Below are positions 46,062-55,129 of a stretch of DNA of 64,000 nt, piece by piece (the stretch's first letter is position 1; the number at the start of each line of letters is the position of its first letter). Origin of the DNA: Bradyrhizobium sp. BTAi1 (lineage in GTDB: Bacteria > Pseudomonadota > Alphaproteobacteria > Rhizobiales > Xanthobacteraceae). The stretch is taken from positions 2,582,001 through 2,646,000 of the forward strand of contig NC_009485.1 of NCBI RefSeq assembly GCF_000015165.1. The letters run 5' to 3'. The position numbers and the translations under genes are program-made. Under the pieces are notes generated by a model that worked only from the letters and a program-made list of their open reading frames with translations, ran no database searches and was not told the DNA's origin.

Positions 46062-47162
46062 ATGGCGCGGATCGAGCTCACAGGCCTCAACAAGGACTTC
46101 GCGGGTCGGCAGGTTCTCAGCGATATCAATCTGTCGATTGCAGAGGGGGAATTTCTCGCGCTGGTCGGACCGTCCGGCTGCGGCAAGTCGACCCTGTTGC
46201 GTGTGATCGCTGGTCTCGAGCCGATTTCGTCCGGCAGCGTCGCTTTCGACGGCGAGCCCGTGGATACGTTGCCGCCGCAGGCGCGCAACATTGCCATGGT
46301 GTTTCAGTCCTACGCGCTCTACCCGCATATGAAGGTCCGGGACAATCTGGCGTTTGGATTGAAGCAGCATGGGCTGCCGCGCAGCGAGCGCGACCGGCGC
46401 ATCGCCGTGGCCGCGCAGGCGCTCGAACTGGAGCCGCTGCTCGATCGGTATCCACGAGCCTTGTCCGGTGGCCAGCGCCAGCGCGTGGCGCTGGGACGCG
46501 CCATGGTCCGCGAGCCTCGCGCGTTTCTGCTGGACGAGCCGTTGTCCAATCTCGATGCGCAATTGCGGGTCTCGACCCGGCTCGAAATCCGGACGCTGCA
46601 GAAGCGGCTCGGCATGACCATGATCTACACCACCCACGACCAGGTCGAAGCCATCACGCTGGCCGACCGGATCGCGGTCATGAGTGCCGGCCGCATCGTT
46701 CAGGTCGCGACGCCGCTCGACCTCTATGATTTTCCCGCCAACCGCTTCGTTGCGGGATTCATCGGCTCGCCTGCGATGAATTTCATTCCGGGGACCCGTC
46801 GGGCTGACGCCATCCATACGGCAGGCGGCGCCGTGATCGGGCTGCCCGAAGGCGACGTCGACGGGCCTGATGACATCGTGGTCGGGCTCAGGCCAGAGCA
46901 CCTGACGCTGGACATCGACAGCGTTCCCGCGGCGCATCGTCTTGACGCGACCGTGCGCCATGTCGAAAATCTCGGCTCGGAGGCCGAGATTTATGTCGAG
47001 GCAGGCGGGACCCGCCTGTGTCTGCGACATTTCGGCCGGCGCCTCCCGGACATCGGCACTCAGGTTCGGATCGGCTTCGATCCCGCCCGTCTTCATTTGT
47101 TCGACGCCCGTTCCAATGAGCGGATCGGACCGCGCCATGACACGCGTGTGAATGCGTCGTGA
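46062..47162 (+). CDS. CUT1-type ABC ATPase (UgpC/MalK class)
   Basis: This 366-residue ATPase has Walker A GPSGCGKST, Q-loop VFQSYALYPHMKV, signature LSGGQRQRVALGRAM and Walker B FLLDEPLSNLDAQLR, all in the form diagnostic of the MalK/UgpC class. A C-terminal regulatory OB-fold domain covers residues 240-366 (VVGLRPEHL). It energises the permease pair encoded just upstream and ends the operon. Confidence 0.93.
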   Translation: MARIELTGLNKDFAGRQVLSDINLSIAEGEFLALVGPSGCGKSTLLRVIAGLEPISSGSVAFDGEPVDTLPPQARNIAMVFQSYALYPHMKVRDNLAFGLKQHGLPRSERDRRIAVAAQALELEPLLDRYPRALSGGQRQRVALGRAMVREPRAFLLDEPLSNLDAQLRVSTRLEIRTLQKRLGMTMIYTTHDQVEAITLADRIAVMSAGRIVQVATPLDLYDFPANRFVAGFIGSPAMNFIPGTRRADAIHTAGGAVIGLPEGDVDGPDDIVVGLRPEHLTLDIDSVPAAHRLDATVRHVENLGSEAEIYVEAGGTRLCLRHFGRRLPDIGTQVRIGFDPARLHLFDARSNERIGPRHDTRVNAS

Positions 47163-47373
47163 CGGATTGCTTGACCCGCTCGCATGTCGTTTCGCGTCGA
47201 CAATGTTTGAACTGAGCAAAGAGAAATCCTCATTCAAAGCGACCTGAGACGAGAAGGGAGCGACTGAAAATAATCGACAAAGATAATAGACTTAAAAAGT
47301 ACGATGTGACCTGATGTTTCGCCGGACGGAACAGACACCGATTGTCTGCGGTCCAGGATACGGGAGCAGAGCA

Positions 47374-48795
47374 ATGGTGCGTCAGATCAGGTTCAACGCG
47401 TTCGACATGAATTGTGTCGGGCATCAATCGCCGGGCCTGTGGGCGCATCCGCGAGACCGCTCCTACAAATACAAGGATCTCGACTACTGGCAGGATCTCG
47501 GCCGCACGCTGGAGCGCGGCATCTTCGACGGCATCTTCATCGCCGATGTGATCGGCTACTACGATGTCTATAAGCAATCGCTGTTTCATGCGCTGGAGCA
47601 AGCAGCCCAGATTCCGGTCAACGATCCCCTGCAGCTGGCGGCGCCCATTGCGCTCGCGACCGAGCATCTCGGCATCGGCATCACGGCGTCGACCTCGTTC
47701 GAGCATCCCTACACTTTCGCGCGCCGGCTTTCGACCGCGGACCATCACACCAAGGGGCGTGTCGGCTGGAACATCGTGACGTCCTACCTGGAGAGCGGCG
47801 CGAAGAACGTCGGACAGGGCGGATTGCGCCGGCACGACAATCGCTATGAAGTTGCGACCGAATATGTCGAGGTGCTCTACAAGCTGTTCGAGGGCAGCTG
47901 GGAGGAGGGGGCGGTCCTGCGCGACGCCGATCGGCGTATTTTCACGGATCCTTCCAAGGTTCATGAGATCGGACACAAGGGAAAGTATTTCGACGTCCCC
48001 GGCTTTCACCTCTGCGAGCCGTCGCCCCAGCGCACGCCGCTGCTGTATCAGGCCGGCGCGTCCGGCGCAGGCAAGACCTTCGCGGCCCAGCATGCGGAAT
48101 GCGTCTTCGTGGCGGCGCCGATCAAATCGGTACTCAAGGCCTACATTGCGGACGTGCGGCGCCAGGCGGCCGAAGCCGGGCGCGATGCGCGCAAGATCCT
48201 GACCTATAATCTCGTGACTGTCATCGTCGACGAGACCGACGACAAGGCGCAGGCCAAGTTCCGCGAATATCAGCAGTATGCCTCCTATGATGGCGCGTTG
48301 GTGTTCATGTCGGGCTGGAGCGGAATTGATTTCGGCCAGTATGCCCCGACCGACCTGGTGAAGAAGGTCGAGACCAATGCCATCGTGTCGGTGGTCGATC
48401 ATCTGGCCGGCGGCAGCAAGTCGTGGACGATCGAGGAACTCGCCCGCTGGGGTGGCGTCGGTGGTCTTGGCCCGGTGTTCGTCGGCTCTCCCGCCACCAT
48501 CGCCGACATCCTGCAGGAGTGGGTCGAGGAGACCGATGTCGACGGATTCAATCTCGCTTATGCCGTGACGCCCGAGTCCTTCGAGGACGTGGTCAATCTG
48601 CTCGTACCGGAGTTGCAGAAGCGCGGGGTCTATCCGACGTCCTATCGTCCCGGGACCTTGCGCGAGAAGCTGTTCGGGGACGGACCCTATCTGCCGTCCA
48701 GTCATCCGGCGGCGGCGTACCGGGACATCGAGGCCGTCAAGCGGCGTGAGCACCACGCTGCTGAAGCGCCAGCCCGGCAGTCGGTCGAGGCGTGA
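47374..48795 (+). CDS. DszA/NtaA-type FMN-dependent monooxygenase 3
   Basis: This 473-residue luciferase-like enzyme of the NtaA/SnaA/DszA branch begins VRQIRFNAFDMNCVGHQSPG, followed by GRTLERGIFDGIFIADVIG, KGRVGWNIVTSYLESGAKNVG, SPQRTPLLYQAGASGAGKTF and a C-terminal GTLREKLFGDG. I chose the ATG at 47374 because GGGAG precedes it at 7 bases and the domain begins immediately. The upstream extension to 47314 looks non-coding. It leads a nine-gene operon with a Liv-type transporter and three SfnB-type enzymes, so it likely oxidises the imported organosulfur compound together with them. The reduced-FMN supplier is not encoded nearby. Confidence 0.88.
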   Translation: MVRQIRFNAFDMNCVGHQSPGLWAHPRDRSYKYKDLDYWQDLGRTLERGIFDGIFIADVIGYYDVYKQSLFHALEQAAQIPVNDPLQLAAPIALATEHLGIGITASTSFEHPYTFARRLSTADHHTKGRVGWNIVTSYLESGAKNVGQGGLRRHDNRYEVATEYVEVLYKLFEGSWEEGAVLRDADRRIFTDPSKVHEIGHKGKYFDVPGFHLCEPSPQRTPLLYQAGASGAGKTFAAQHAECVFVAAPIKSVLKAYIADVRRQAAEAGRDARKILTYNLVTVIVDETDDKAQAKFREYQQYASYDGALVFMSGWSGIDFGQYAPTDLVKKVETNAIVSVVDHLAGGSKSWTIEELARWGGVGGLGPVFVGSPATIADILQEWVEETDVDGFNLAYAVTPESFEDVVNLLVPELQKRGVYPTSYRPGTLREKLFGDGPYLPSSHPAAAYRDIEAVKRREHHAAEAPARQSVEA

Positions 48796-48801
48796 CACGG
48801 G

Positions 48802-49572
48802 ATGACCGAGCCCATTCTGCAACTGCGGGACGTGTCCTTGTCGTTCAAGGGCATCAAGGCGCTCAACGCCCTGAGCTTCGAGGTCGAGCGCGGCGAGATC
48901 TGCGCGCTGATCGGCCCGAACGGCGCCGGCAAGAGCTCGCTGCTGAACATCATCAACGGCGTCTATCGCGCCGACAGTGGCGCGGTCATTTTCGATGGCG
49001 CTCGCTTCGTGCGGATCCGCCCTGGTCATGCGGCTCATCTCGGGATCGGCCGCACGTTCCAGCACAATGCGCTGTTCAGGCACCTCAGCGTTCTGGACAA
49101 TGTGCTGGCGGGTCTGATCCGGCACAGCCGCACCTCGATCATTGAGCATGCGTTCGGCTTGGCCAGGGATCGCAGGGAGACGCGCGAATTCACCCGCCAG
49201 GCCGATGAGACGCTGGCGTTTCTCGATCTGACCCGGCATCGCGATACCATCGCGGCGACGCTGCCCTATGGCGTCCAGAAGCGGGTGGATCTCGCGCGCG
49301 CGCTGGTCGGGCGGCCGAGCCTGCTGCTGCTCGACGAGCCGATGGCCGGCATGAACCAGGACGAGAAGCATGAGATGAGCCGCTTCATCCTGGAGGCCAA
49401 CCGCGCGCTCGGGACGACCATCGTGCTGATCGAGCACGACATGAGCGTCGTCATGGGCCTGTCGCATCATGTCGTCGTGCTCGACTACGGACGGAAGGTC
49501 GGGGACGGCGCTCCGGAGTCTGTCCGCAGAGATCCTGATGTGATCGCCGCCTATCTCGGCACCGTGCATTGA
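48802..49572 (+). CDS. LivG-type ABC ATPase
   Basis: This 256-residue branched-chain-amino-acid-class ATPase has Walker A GPNGAGKSS, Walker B LLLLDEPMAGM and switch region VLIEHDMSVVMG. In place of the canonical LSGGQ signature it has LPYGVQKRVDLARAL, a variant that occurs in some LivG relatives. It starts 6 bases after the monooxygenase stop. Liv-type systems import many non-amino-acid ligands, and operon context points to an organosulfur substrate. Confidence 0.9.
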   Translation: MTEPILQLRDVSLSFKGIKALNALSFEVERGEICALIGPNGAGKSSLLNIINGVYRADSGAVIFDGARFVRIRPGHAAHLGIGRTFQHNALFRHLSVLDNVLAGLIRHSRTSIIEHAFGLARDRRETREFTRQADETLAFLDLTRHRDTIAATLPYGVQKRVDLARALVGRPSLLLLDEPMAGMNQDEKHEMSRFILEANRALGTTIVLIEHDMSVVMGLSHHVVVLDYGRKVGDGAPESVRRDPDVIAAYLGTVH

Positions 49573-49579
49573 GGCGCCG

Positions 49580-50461
49580 ATGAGCTTCTTCATTGAAACC
49601 CTGGTCGGCGGCCTGCTTGCGGGTGTGATGTATTCGCTGGTGGCGATCGGCTTCGTGCTGGTCTTCAAGGCATCCGGCGTATTCAATTTCGCGCAAGGGT
49701 CGATGGTGCTCTGCGCGGCGCTCACCTTCGTCACCCTGCGTGACAAGGAGATTCCGTTCTGGCTGGCGGCGGTGATCACGCTTGCGATCATGGTTGCGAT
49801 CGCTATCCTCATCGAGCGCGTGGTATTGAGGCCGCTGGTCAACCGGCCCCAGATCACACTGTTCATGGCGACGCTGGGACTGTCCTTCGTGATCGAGGGA
49901 TTGGCGCAGATCGCGATGGGCGCCAGCGTGCATGAGCTCGATCTCGGCATCATCGACACCCCGGTCAAGTTCGGCGATGTCCAGGTCAGCCAGTTCGATC
50001 TCGTCGCGGCAGGTACGGCTGCGGTCCTCGTCGCCGCGCTGTCGATCTTCTTCAGCAGGACGCGTACCGGCATCGCGCTGCGCGCCATCGCCGATGATCC
50101 CCAGGCGGCGCTGTCGATCGGCATCCGGCTGCAGTCCCTGTGGCAGATCGTGTGGGGCGTGGCTGGATTCGTGTCGCTGGTCGCAGGCCTGCTGTGGGGC
50201 GCCCGCCAGGGCGTTCAATTCGCGCTGACGCTGGTCGTGCTGAAGGCGCTGCCGGTGCTGATCATCGGCGGCTTCACGTCCATTGCCGGTGCCATCGTCG
50301 GCGGCCTCATCGTCGGCGCCAGCGACAGCCTCGCCGAGATCTATCTCGGCAATCTGCTCGGAGGCAGCGTCTCGACCTGGTTCTCCTACGTGCTCGCGGT
50401 GGCCTTCCTCCTGGTCCGGCCCGCCGGTTTGTTCGGCGAAGCGCCGATCGAAAGGATCTGA
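49580..50461 (+). CDS. LivH-type ABC permease
   Basis: This 293-residue permease has the LivH signature N-terminus (LVGGLLAGVMYSLVAIGFVLVFKASGVFNFAQGSM, seen in parts), RTRTGIALRAIADDPQAALSIGI as the EAA-like loop, and IIGGFTSIAGAIVGGLIVGA near the end. About eight helices. It lies 7 bases after the ATPase gene and 3 bases before the LivM-type gene and forms half of the membrane channel. Confidence 0.92.
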   Translation: MSFFIETLVGGLLAGVMYSLVAIGFVLVFKASGVFNFAQGSMVLCAALTFVTLRDKEIPFWLAAVITLAIMVAIAILIERVVLRPLVNRPQITLFMATLGLSFVIEGLAQIAMGASVHELDLGIIDTPVKFGDVQVSQFDLVAAGTAAVLVAALSIFFSRTRTGIALRAIADDPQAALSIGIRLQSLWQIVWGVAGFVSLVAGLLWGARQGVQFALTLVVLKALPVLIIGGFTSIAGAIVGGLIVGASDSLAEIYLGNLLGGSVSTWFSYVLAVAFLLVRPAGLFGEAPIERI

Positions 50462-50464
50462 GGC

Positions 50465-51562
50465 ATGTCCACCATCGGCTCGGATACCGTCGAGCAGTTC
50501 GTGGCCGCGGACACCGGCGGTCGCAGCACGACGATCTGGTGGCGCGCCGGGGCGGTGACCGCCCTGCTGGCGCTGCTCGCAGCGCTTCCGCTGGTGGCAA
50601 GTGACTATTGGCTGAACGCCGTGCTGATTCCGTTCCTGATCATGTCGCTGACGGCGCTCGGACTGAACCTGCTGATGGGCTATGCGGGGCAGGCCTCGCT
50701 CGGCACCGGCGGTTTCATGCTGGTCGGGACGTACGCGACCTATAATCTTCTGCTGCGGCTGCCCGAGTTGCCGCTGCCCGTCAGCCTGCTGCTCGGCGGC
50801 ATCATCTCCGGGCTGGTCGGCGTCATCGCGGGACTCCCGAGCCTGCGCATCAAGGGATTCTATCTCGTCGCCTCGACCCTGGCGACGCAGTTCCTGCTGG
50901 AATGGTTGTTCAACCAGTATGGCTGGTTCTCGAACTACTCGACATCGAGCTCGATCTCGGCGCCACGGCTCGCGATCCTCGGCCGTGACCTGTCGAGCCC
51001 GGCGGGGCGTTATCTGCTGACGCTGGCGACGGTCGCCGTCGTCACGGCGATCGCGGTCAGGCTGGTGCGCAGCCAGACCGGCCGAACCTGGATGGCGATC
51101 CGCGACATGGACACGGCGGCAGCGGTGATCGGCATTCCCGTGGCGAGCGGCAAGCTGAAGGCGTTCTTTGTCAGCTCGCTGGTCATCGGGATTGCCGGCG
51201 CGCTCTGGGGCTTTGCCTATCTCGGCACCGTCGATGCGCGCAGTTTCAATCTCGACCGGTCGTTCCAGGTGATGTTCGCGATTATCATCGGCGGCATGGG
51301 CAGCATCGTCGGAAACTATCTCGGCGCCGCCTTCATGATCCTTCTGCCGATCCTGCTCGATCATGTCGGAACCCGACTCCTGGGCGGGGCCATCGATGCC
51401 GGACAGTTGGAGAATTTCCAGCGGGCCTTCTTTGGCGCGCTGATCATCTGGTTCCTGATCAAGGAGCCGCGAGGGCTCGCGGCGCTGCTGTCGCAGGCTG
51501 CGGCCAGGCTAGCGCCGCTGATCGAGCGCCGAAGTCGGCATTTGCGCGGTGGTCGCGCATGA
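50465..51562 (+). CDS. LivM-type ABC permease
   Basis: This 365-residue LivM-type permease has a polar N-terminal extension of about 25 residues, then ALGLNLLMGYAGQASLGTGGFMLVG, LRIKGFYLVASTLATQFLLEW, and the loop RTWMAIRDMDTAAAVIGIPV. IIIGGMGSIVGNYLGAAFM precedes the last helices. It pairs with the LivH-type subunit just upstream. The next gene begins 36 bases after its stop. Confidence 0.92.
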   Translation: MSTIGSDTVEQFVAADTGGRSTTIWWRAGAVTALLALLAALPLVASDYWLNAVLIPFLIMSLTALGLNLLMGYAGQASLGTGGFMLVGTYATYNLLLRLPELPLPVSLLLGGIISGLVGVIAGLPSLRIKGFYLVASTLATQFLLEWLFNQYGWFSNYSTSSSISAPRLAILGRDLSSPAGRYLLTLATVAVVTAIAVRLVRSQTGRTWMAIRDMDTAAAVIGIPVASGKLKAFFVSSLVIGIAGALWGFAYLGTVDARSFNLDRSFQVMFAIIIGGMGSIVGNYLGAAFMILLPILLDHVGTRLLGGAIDAGQLENFQRAFFGALIIWFLIKEPRGLAALLSQAAARLAPLIERRSRHLRGGRA

Positions 51563-51598
51563 CATTTGCAGCCGAGTTGTGAAGTCAGGGAGAGGGAG

Positions 51599-52957
51599 AT
51601 GGACATGTTCGAGTGGAAACGGAAGTCGAGAATGCGGACCATCGGCAGGGCGCTGGGGCTTGCTACCATGGCCACGGTTGCGTCCGGCGCTGCTCACGCG
51701 GAGGATGCAAAGACGCAGTATTTTCCGCTCGCAACCTTCCGCGTCGGCGCCTACGCCTCGAGCGGCATCCCGGTCTGGGCCGGCGAGATCGACTACTTCC
51801 GCTACATCAACGAGGTGGAAGGCGGCATCAACGGCATCAAGCTGGTCTGGGACGAATGCGAGACCAATTGGGAGGTCGAGAAGGGCGTCGAATGCTACGA
51901 GCGCGTGAAGGCCGGCAAGAACGGCTCGCCGGTTCCGATCTTCCTGCCGCATGGCGATCCGATCTCGAAGGCGCTGACCGAAAAATCGGTGGCCGACAAG
52001 ATTCCGCTGGTCACGATTGCCTATGGCCGGACCGAGGCGATTGACGGCCGGGTCTTCCCCTACAGCTTCCCCGTCGTCTTCAGCTTCTGGAGCGAAGCGT
52101 CCTCGGCGGTCAACTTCATTGCCGAGAAGGTCGGCGGCAAGGACAAGCTCAAGGGTCTGAAGATCGCGACCGTCTATCACGACTCGCCCTATGGCAAGGA
52201 AACCCAGGTCCCGCTGGCGCACCTCGCCAAGACGTACGGCTTCGAGGACATCCAGATCCCGGTGCCGCACCCGGGCAACGAGCAGTCGGCGCAATGGGCC
52301 AAGATCCGCCAGCTGAAGCCAGACTGGGTGTTCCTGCGCGGCTGGGGCGTGATGACGCCGGTCGCGATCAAGACCGCCGCCAAGGTCGGCTTCCCGGTCG
52401 ATCATATCATCGGCGGCATCTGGTCCGGTTCGGAAGAGGACGTGCGTCCAGCCGGCGCCGTCGCCAAGGGCTATCTCGCGATCACGCCGTTCCCGGCCGG
52501 CGCCGATTTCGAGATCCACAAGAAGCTCAAGGCTCACATCCTCGACAAGGGGCTGAGCGACCTGAAGGATCCGAAGAGCTTCGGTTCCGTCTACTACAAT
52601 TCCGGTGTCGACGAGGCCATCATTGCCGTCGAGGCGATCCGGACTGCGCAGGCGCATTTCGGCGTGCGGCCGATCAATGGCGAGGAGGCGCAATGGGGCC
52701 TCGAGCATCTCGACCTCTCGGAGAAGCGGCTCGCGGAGATCGGCGCCACCGGACTGCAGCAGCCGCTGAAGCTCTCGATCAAGGACCACGAGGGCGGCGG
52801 CGCCGGCAAGGTGCTGCAATGGGATGGCGAGAAGTGGAACGTCGTCTCGAATGGCTGGGTGAAGTCCGACCGCGACCTGCTGCTGCCGCTGATCTACGAG
52901 CGCGCAGCGGCCTACGCCAAGGAAAAGGGCATCACGCCGCGTGACGCCACCAACTGA
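51599..52957 (+). CDS. LivK-type periplasmic binding protein
   Basis: This 452-residue binding protein is longer than the usual 370-400. A signal peptide (GRALGLATMATVASGAAHA) ends near residue 35. The mature protein keeps the family pattern (GIPVWAGEIDYFRYINEVEGGINGIKL, seen in parts, then IPLVTIAYGRTEA and YHDSPYGKETQVPL). The ATG at 51599 is chosen because CAGGGAGAGGG lies directly upstream. The frame from 51566 has none. It belongs to the subgroup of Liv-like receptors that bind aromatic or other non-branched ligands, and it supplies the transporter of this operon. Confidence 0.88.
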   Translation: MDMFEWKRKSRMRTIGRALGLATMATVASGAAHAEDAKTQYFPLATFRVGAYASSGIPVWAGEIDYFRYINEVEGGINGIKLVWDECETNWEVEKGVECYERVKAGKNGSPVPIFLPHGDPISKALTEKSVADKIPLVTIAYGRTEAIDGRVFPYSFPVVFSFWSEASSAVNFIAEKVGGKDKLKGLKIATVYHDSPYGKETQVPLAHLAKTYGFEDIQIPVPHPGNEQSAQWAKIRQLKPDWVFLRGWGVMTPVAIKTAAKVGFPVDHIIGGIWSGSEEDVRPAGAVAKGYLAITPFPAGADFEIHKKLKAHILDKGLSDLKDPKSFGSVYYNSGVDEAIIAVEAIRTAQAHFGVRPINGEEAQWGLEHLDLSEKRLAEIGATGLQQPLKLSIKDHEGGGAGKVLQWDGEKWNVVSNGWVKSDRDLLLPLIYERAAAYAKEKGITPRDATN

Positions 52958-52981
52958 GCCCCTGCGACCGGAGGGATCGTC

Positions 52982-53776
52982 ATGACCACATCTCCATTCC
53001 TCGACCTCGATGCGATCGAGGTGCTGTATGGTCATGCGATCCTGGCGCTGCGCGGCGTCTCGCTCGAGGTCGCGCAAGGCTCGATCGTGGCTCTTCTCGG
53101 CGCCAACGGCGCCGGGAAGACCACGACGCTGAAGGCGATCTCGAATCTCCTGGCCTCCGAACGCGGCCATCTCAGCCGCGGCACGATCACATGGCGCGGC
53201 GAGGTCACGACCCGGCTCGATCCTGCCGATCTCGTTGCCAAGGGAATCGTGCAGGTGCTCGAAGGCCGTCATGTCTTTCCGCAGCTCACCGTCGAGGAGA
53301 ATCTGCTCAGCGGCGGTTTCCTGCGCCGGCCGAGCCGTCGCGCGCTCACCGACGATCTTGAACGGGTCTACAGCTGGTTTCCGCGTCTGAAGCAGCGTCG
53401 CAAGGCGCGGTGCGGCCTCACCTCGGGCGGTGAGCAGCAGATGGTGGCGATCGGGCGGGCCTTGATGACGCATCCGACCCTCGTGCTGCTGGACGAACCC
53501 TCGATGGGCCTGGCTCCGATCATCGTCGAAGAGATCTTTCACATCATTCGCGACCTCAACACGAAAGAGGGCGTCAGCTTCGTCCTGGCCGAGCAGAACG
53601 CGCATCTCGTCCTGCGCTTCGCCGATCACGGCTACGTCCTCGAGAACGGGCGGGTCGCGGCCTCCGGCACCGCGGCCGAGCTCGCCGCGCGCGATGACGT
53701 CGCGGAATTCTATCTCGGCTCGGCAGCGAGCGGTGCGCGGCCGGCGGCGTTGGCCCAGCATGATCCCGTCGCGTGA
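52982..53776 (+). CDS. LivF-type ABC ATPase
   Basis: This 264-residue ATPase has Walker A GANGAGKTT, signature LTSGGEQQMVAIGRAL, Walker B LVLLDEPSMGLAP and FVLAEQNAHLVLRFADHGYVLENG, which is the LivF type. It completes the five-subunit transporter whose genes lie in the order G, H, M, K, F. It is 24 bases after the binding-protein gene and 51 bases before the first SfnB-type gene. Confidence 0.92.
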   Translation: MTTSPFLDLDAIEVLYGHAILALRGVSLEVAQGSIVALLGANGAGKTTTLKAISNLLASERGHLSRGTITWRGEVTTRLDPADLVAKGIVQVLEGRHVFPQLTVEENLLSGGFLRRPSRRALTDDLERVYSWFPRLKQRRKARCGLTSGGEQQMVAIGRALMTHPTLVLLDEPSMGLAPIIVEEIFHIIRDLNTKEGVSFVLAEQNAHLVLRFADHGYVLENGRVAASGTAAELAARDDVAEFYLGSAASGARPAALAQHDPVA

Positions 53777-53827
53777 CGTCAACCGGTGCCGCCCGATCGG
53801 CACACTCCAATAATCAGGATCCTCACC

Positions 53828-55090
53828 ATGACTAACGTCGACCGCAAGCTGCATCAACAGGCGATCCCTGGATCGAGCAGGCCTGCGCCGCACATCCCGC
53901 CACGTCGCAGCAAGGCGCATCGTATCGCGGGCGATGCCGAGGCGATCGCCATCGCCAAGGAGCTGGCGGCGGAGTTCGCGCATGAATCCGTCGTCCGCGA
54001 TCACCAGCGCCGGCTTCCCATCGCCGAGATCGAGCGTTTCTCGCAAAGCGGCTTGTGGGGCATCACGGTGCCCAAGGCCTATGGCGGTGCCGGCGTTTCG
54101 AACGTGACGTTGGCGGAGGTCGTGGCGATCATTGCCGCCGCGGACGCCAGCATCGGACAGATTCCGCAGAATCATTACTACATGGTCGAAGCGCTCCGGC
54201 TCGGCGGCAATGAGGACCAGAAGCGCCACTATTTCGAGCGCGTCCTCGATGGCGACCGCATCGGCAACGCCTTCACCGAGGTCGGCACGCGTAACCCGGT
54301 CGATTTCCAGACCAGGCTGGTGCGGGACGGCGATCGCCTGGTGCTCAACGGTCAGAAATTCTACTCCACCGGCGCCCTGTTCGCGCATCTGATCGCGGTC
54401 GTGGCGGCGCATGATCCGGATCGCTCGCACATCGTCTTTCTCGAGCGGGCCACCCAGGGGCTCACGCTGATCGACGACTGGTCGGGCTTCGGCCAGCGCA
54501 CCACGGGCTCGGGATCGACGCTGCTGGACGACGTGGCCGTCGCGCCGTTCCAGGTGGTCCCGCATCAGGACGTGTTCGATCGGCCGACCGCGATGGGGCC
54601 GGTGGCGCAGCTGATCCATGCCGCCGTCGATGTCGGGATCGCGCGCGCAGCGCTCGCGGATACGCTTGTCTTCACCCGGAAGTTTGCGCGGCCCTGGTTC
54701 GAGACCAAATACGAGAAAGGCACGGAAGATCCGCATCTCGTCCATGCCGTCGGCGATCTCGGCATCAGGGTGGAAGCCGCCAATGCGCTGCTGGAGCGCG
54801 CCGGCCATTTCGTCGATTTGGTGGTCGATGAGCCGACCGAGGACGGCGTCGCCGAGGCATCGATCGCCGTGGCCGAGGTCAAGGCGCTGGCCACCGACGT
54901 GTCGCTGTTCGTCGCGAGCAAGCTGTTCGAGCTGACGGGCTCGCGCTCGACGCTGGAGGAATTCGGCCTCGACCGGCACTGGCGCAACGCGCGGACCCAT
55001 ACGCTGCACGATCCGGTGCGATGGAAATATCACCGCATCGGCGACTTCGTGCTCAACGGCGTCAAGCCGCCGCGGCACGGCGCATTGTGA
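53828..55090 (+). CDS. SfnB/DszC-type flavin monooxygenase, tandem copy 1
   Basis: This 420-residue protein has the acyl-CoA dehydrogenase fold in the SfnB/DszC branch. It has the elements that correspond to DszC catalytic residues: His in PQNHYYMVEAL, Ser in LNGQKFYSTGALF, and both tail His residues in RTHTLHDP. DLDRHWRNAR-like DRHWRNAR and VGDFVLNG-like GDFVLNG complete the match. SfnB genes are induced by sulfate limitation in Pseudomonas. DszC oxidises thioethers to sulfones with reduced FMN. The ATG at 53828 begins the conserved region and 53786 does not. It is first of three adjacent paralogues after a Liv-type transporter. Confidence 0.85.
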   Translation: MTNVDRKLHQQAIPGSSRPAPHIPPRRSKAHRIAGDAEAIAIAKELAAEFAHESVVRDHQRRLPIAEIERFSQSGLWGITVPKAYGGAGVSNVTLAEVVAIIAAADASIGQIPQNHYYMVEALRLGGNEDQKRHYFERVLDGDRIGNAFTEVGTRNPVDFQTRLVRDGDRLVLNGQKFYSTGALFAHLIAVVAAHDPDRSHIVFLERATQGLTLIDDWSGFGQRTTGSGSTLLDDVAVAPFQVVPHQDVFDRPTAMGPVAQLIHAAVDVGIARAALADTLVFTRKFARPWFETKYEKGTEDPHLVHAVGDLGIRVEAANALLERAGHFVDLVVDEPTEDGVAEASIAVAEVKALATDVSLFVASKLFELTGSRSTLEEFGLDRHWRNARTHTLHDPVRWKYHRIGDFVLNGVKPPRHGAL

Positions 55091-55129
55091 ACTGTTGATC
55101 GTGACCGGCTTGGAAAAGGGAGCCAATCG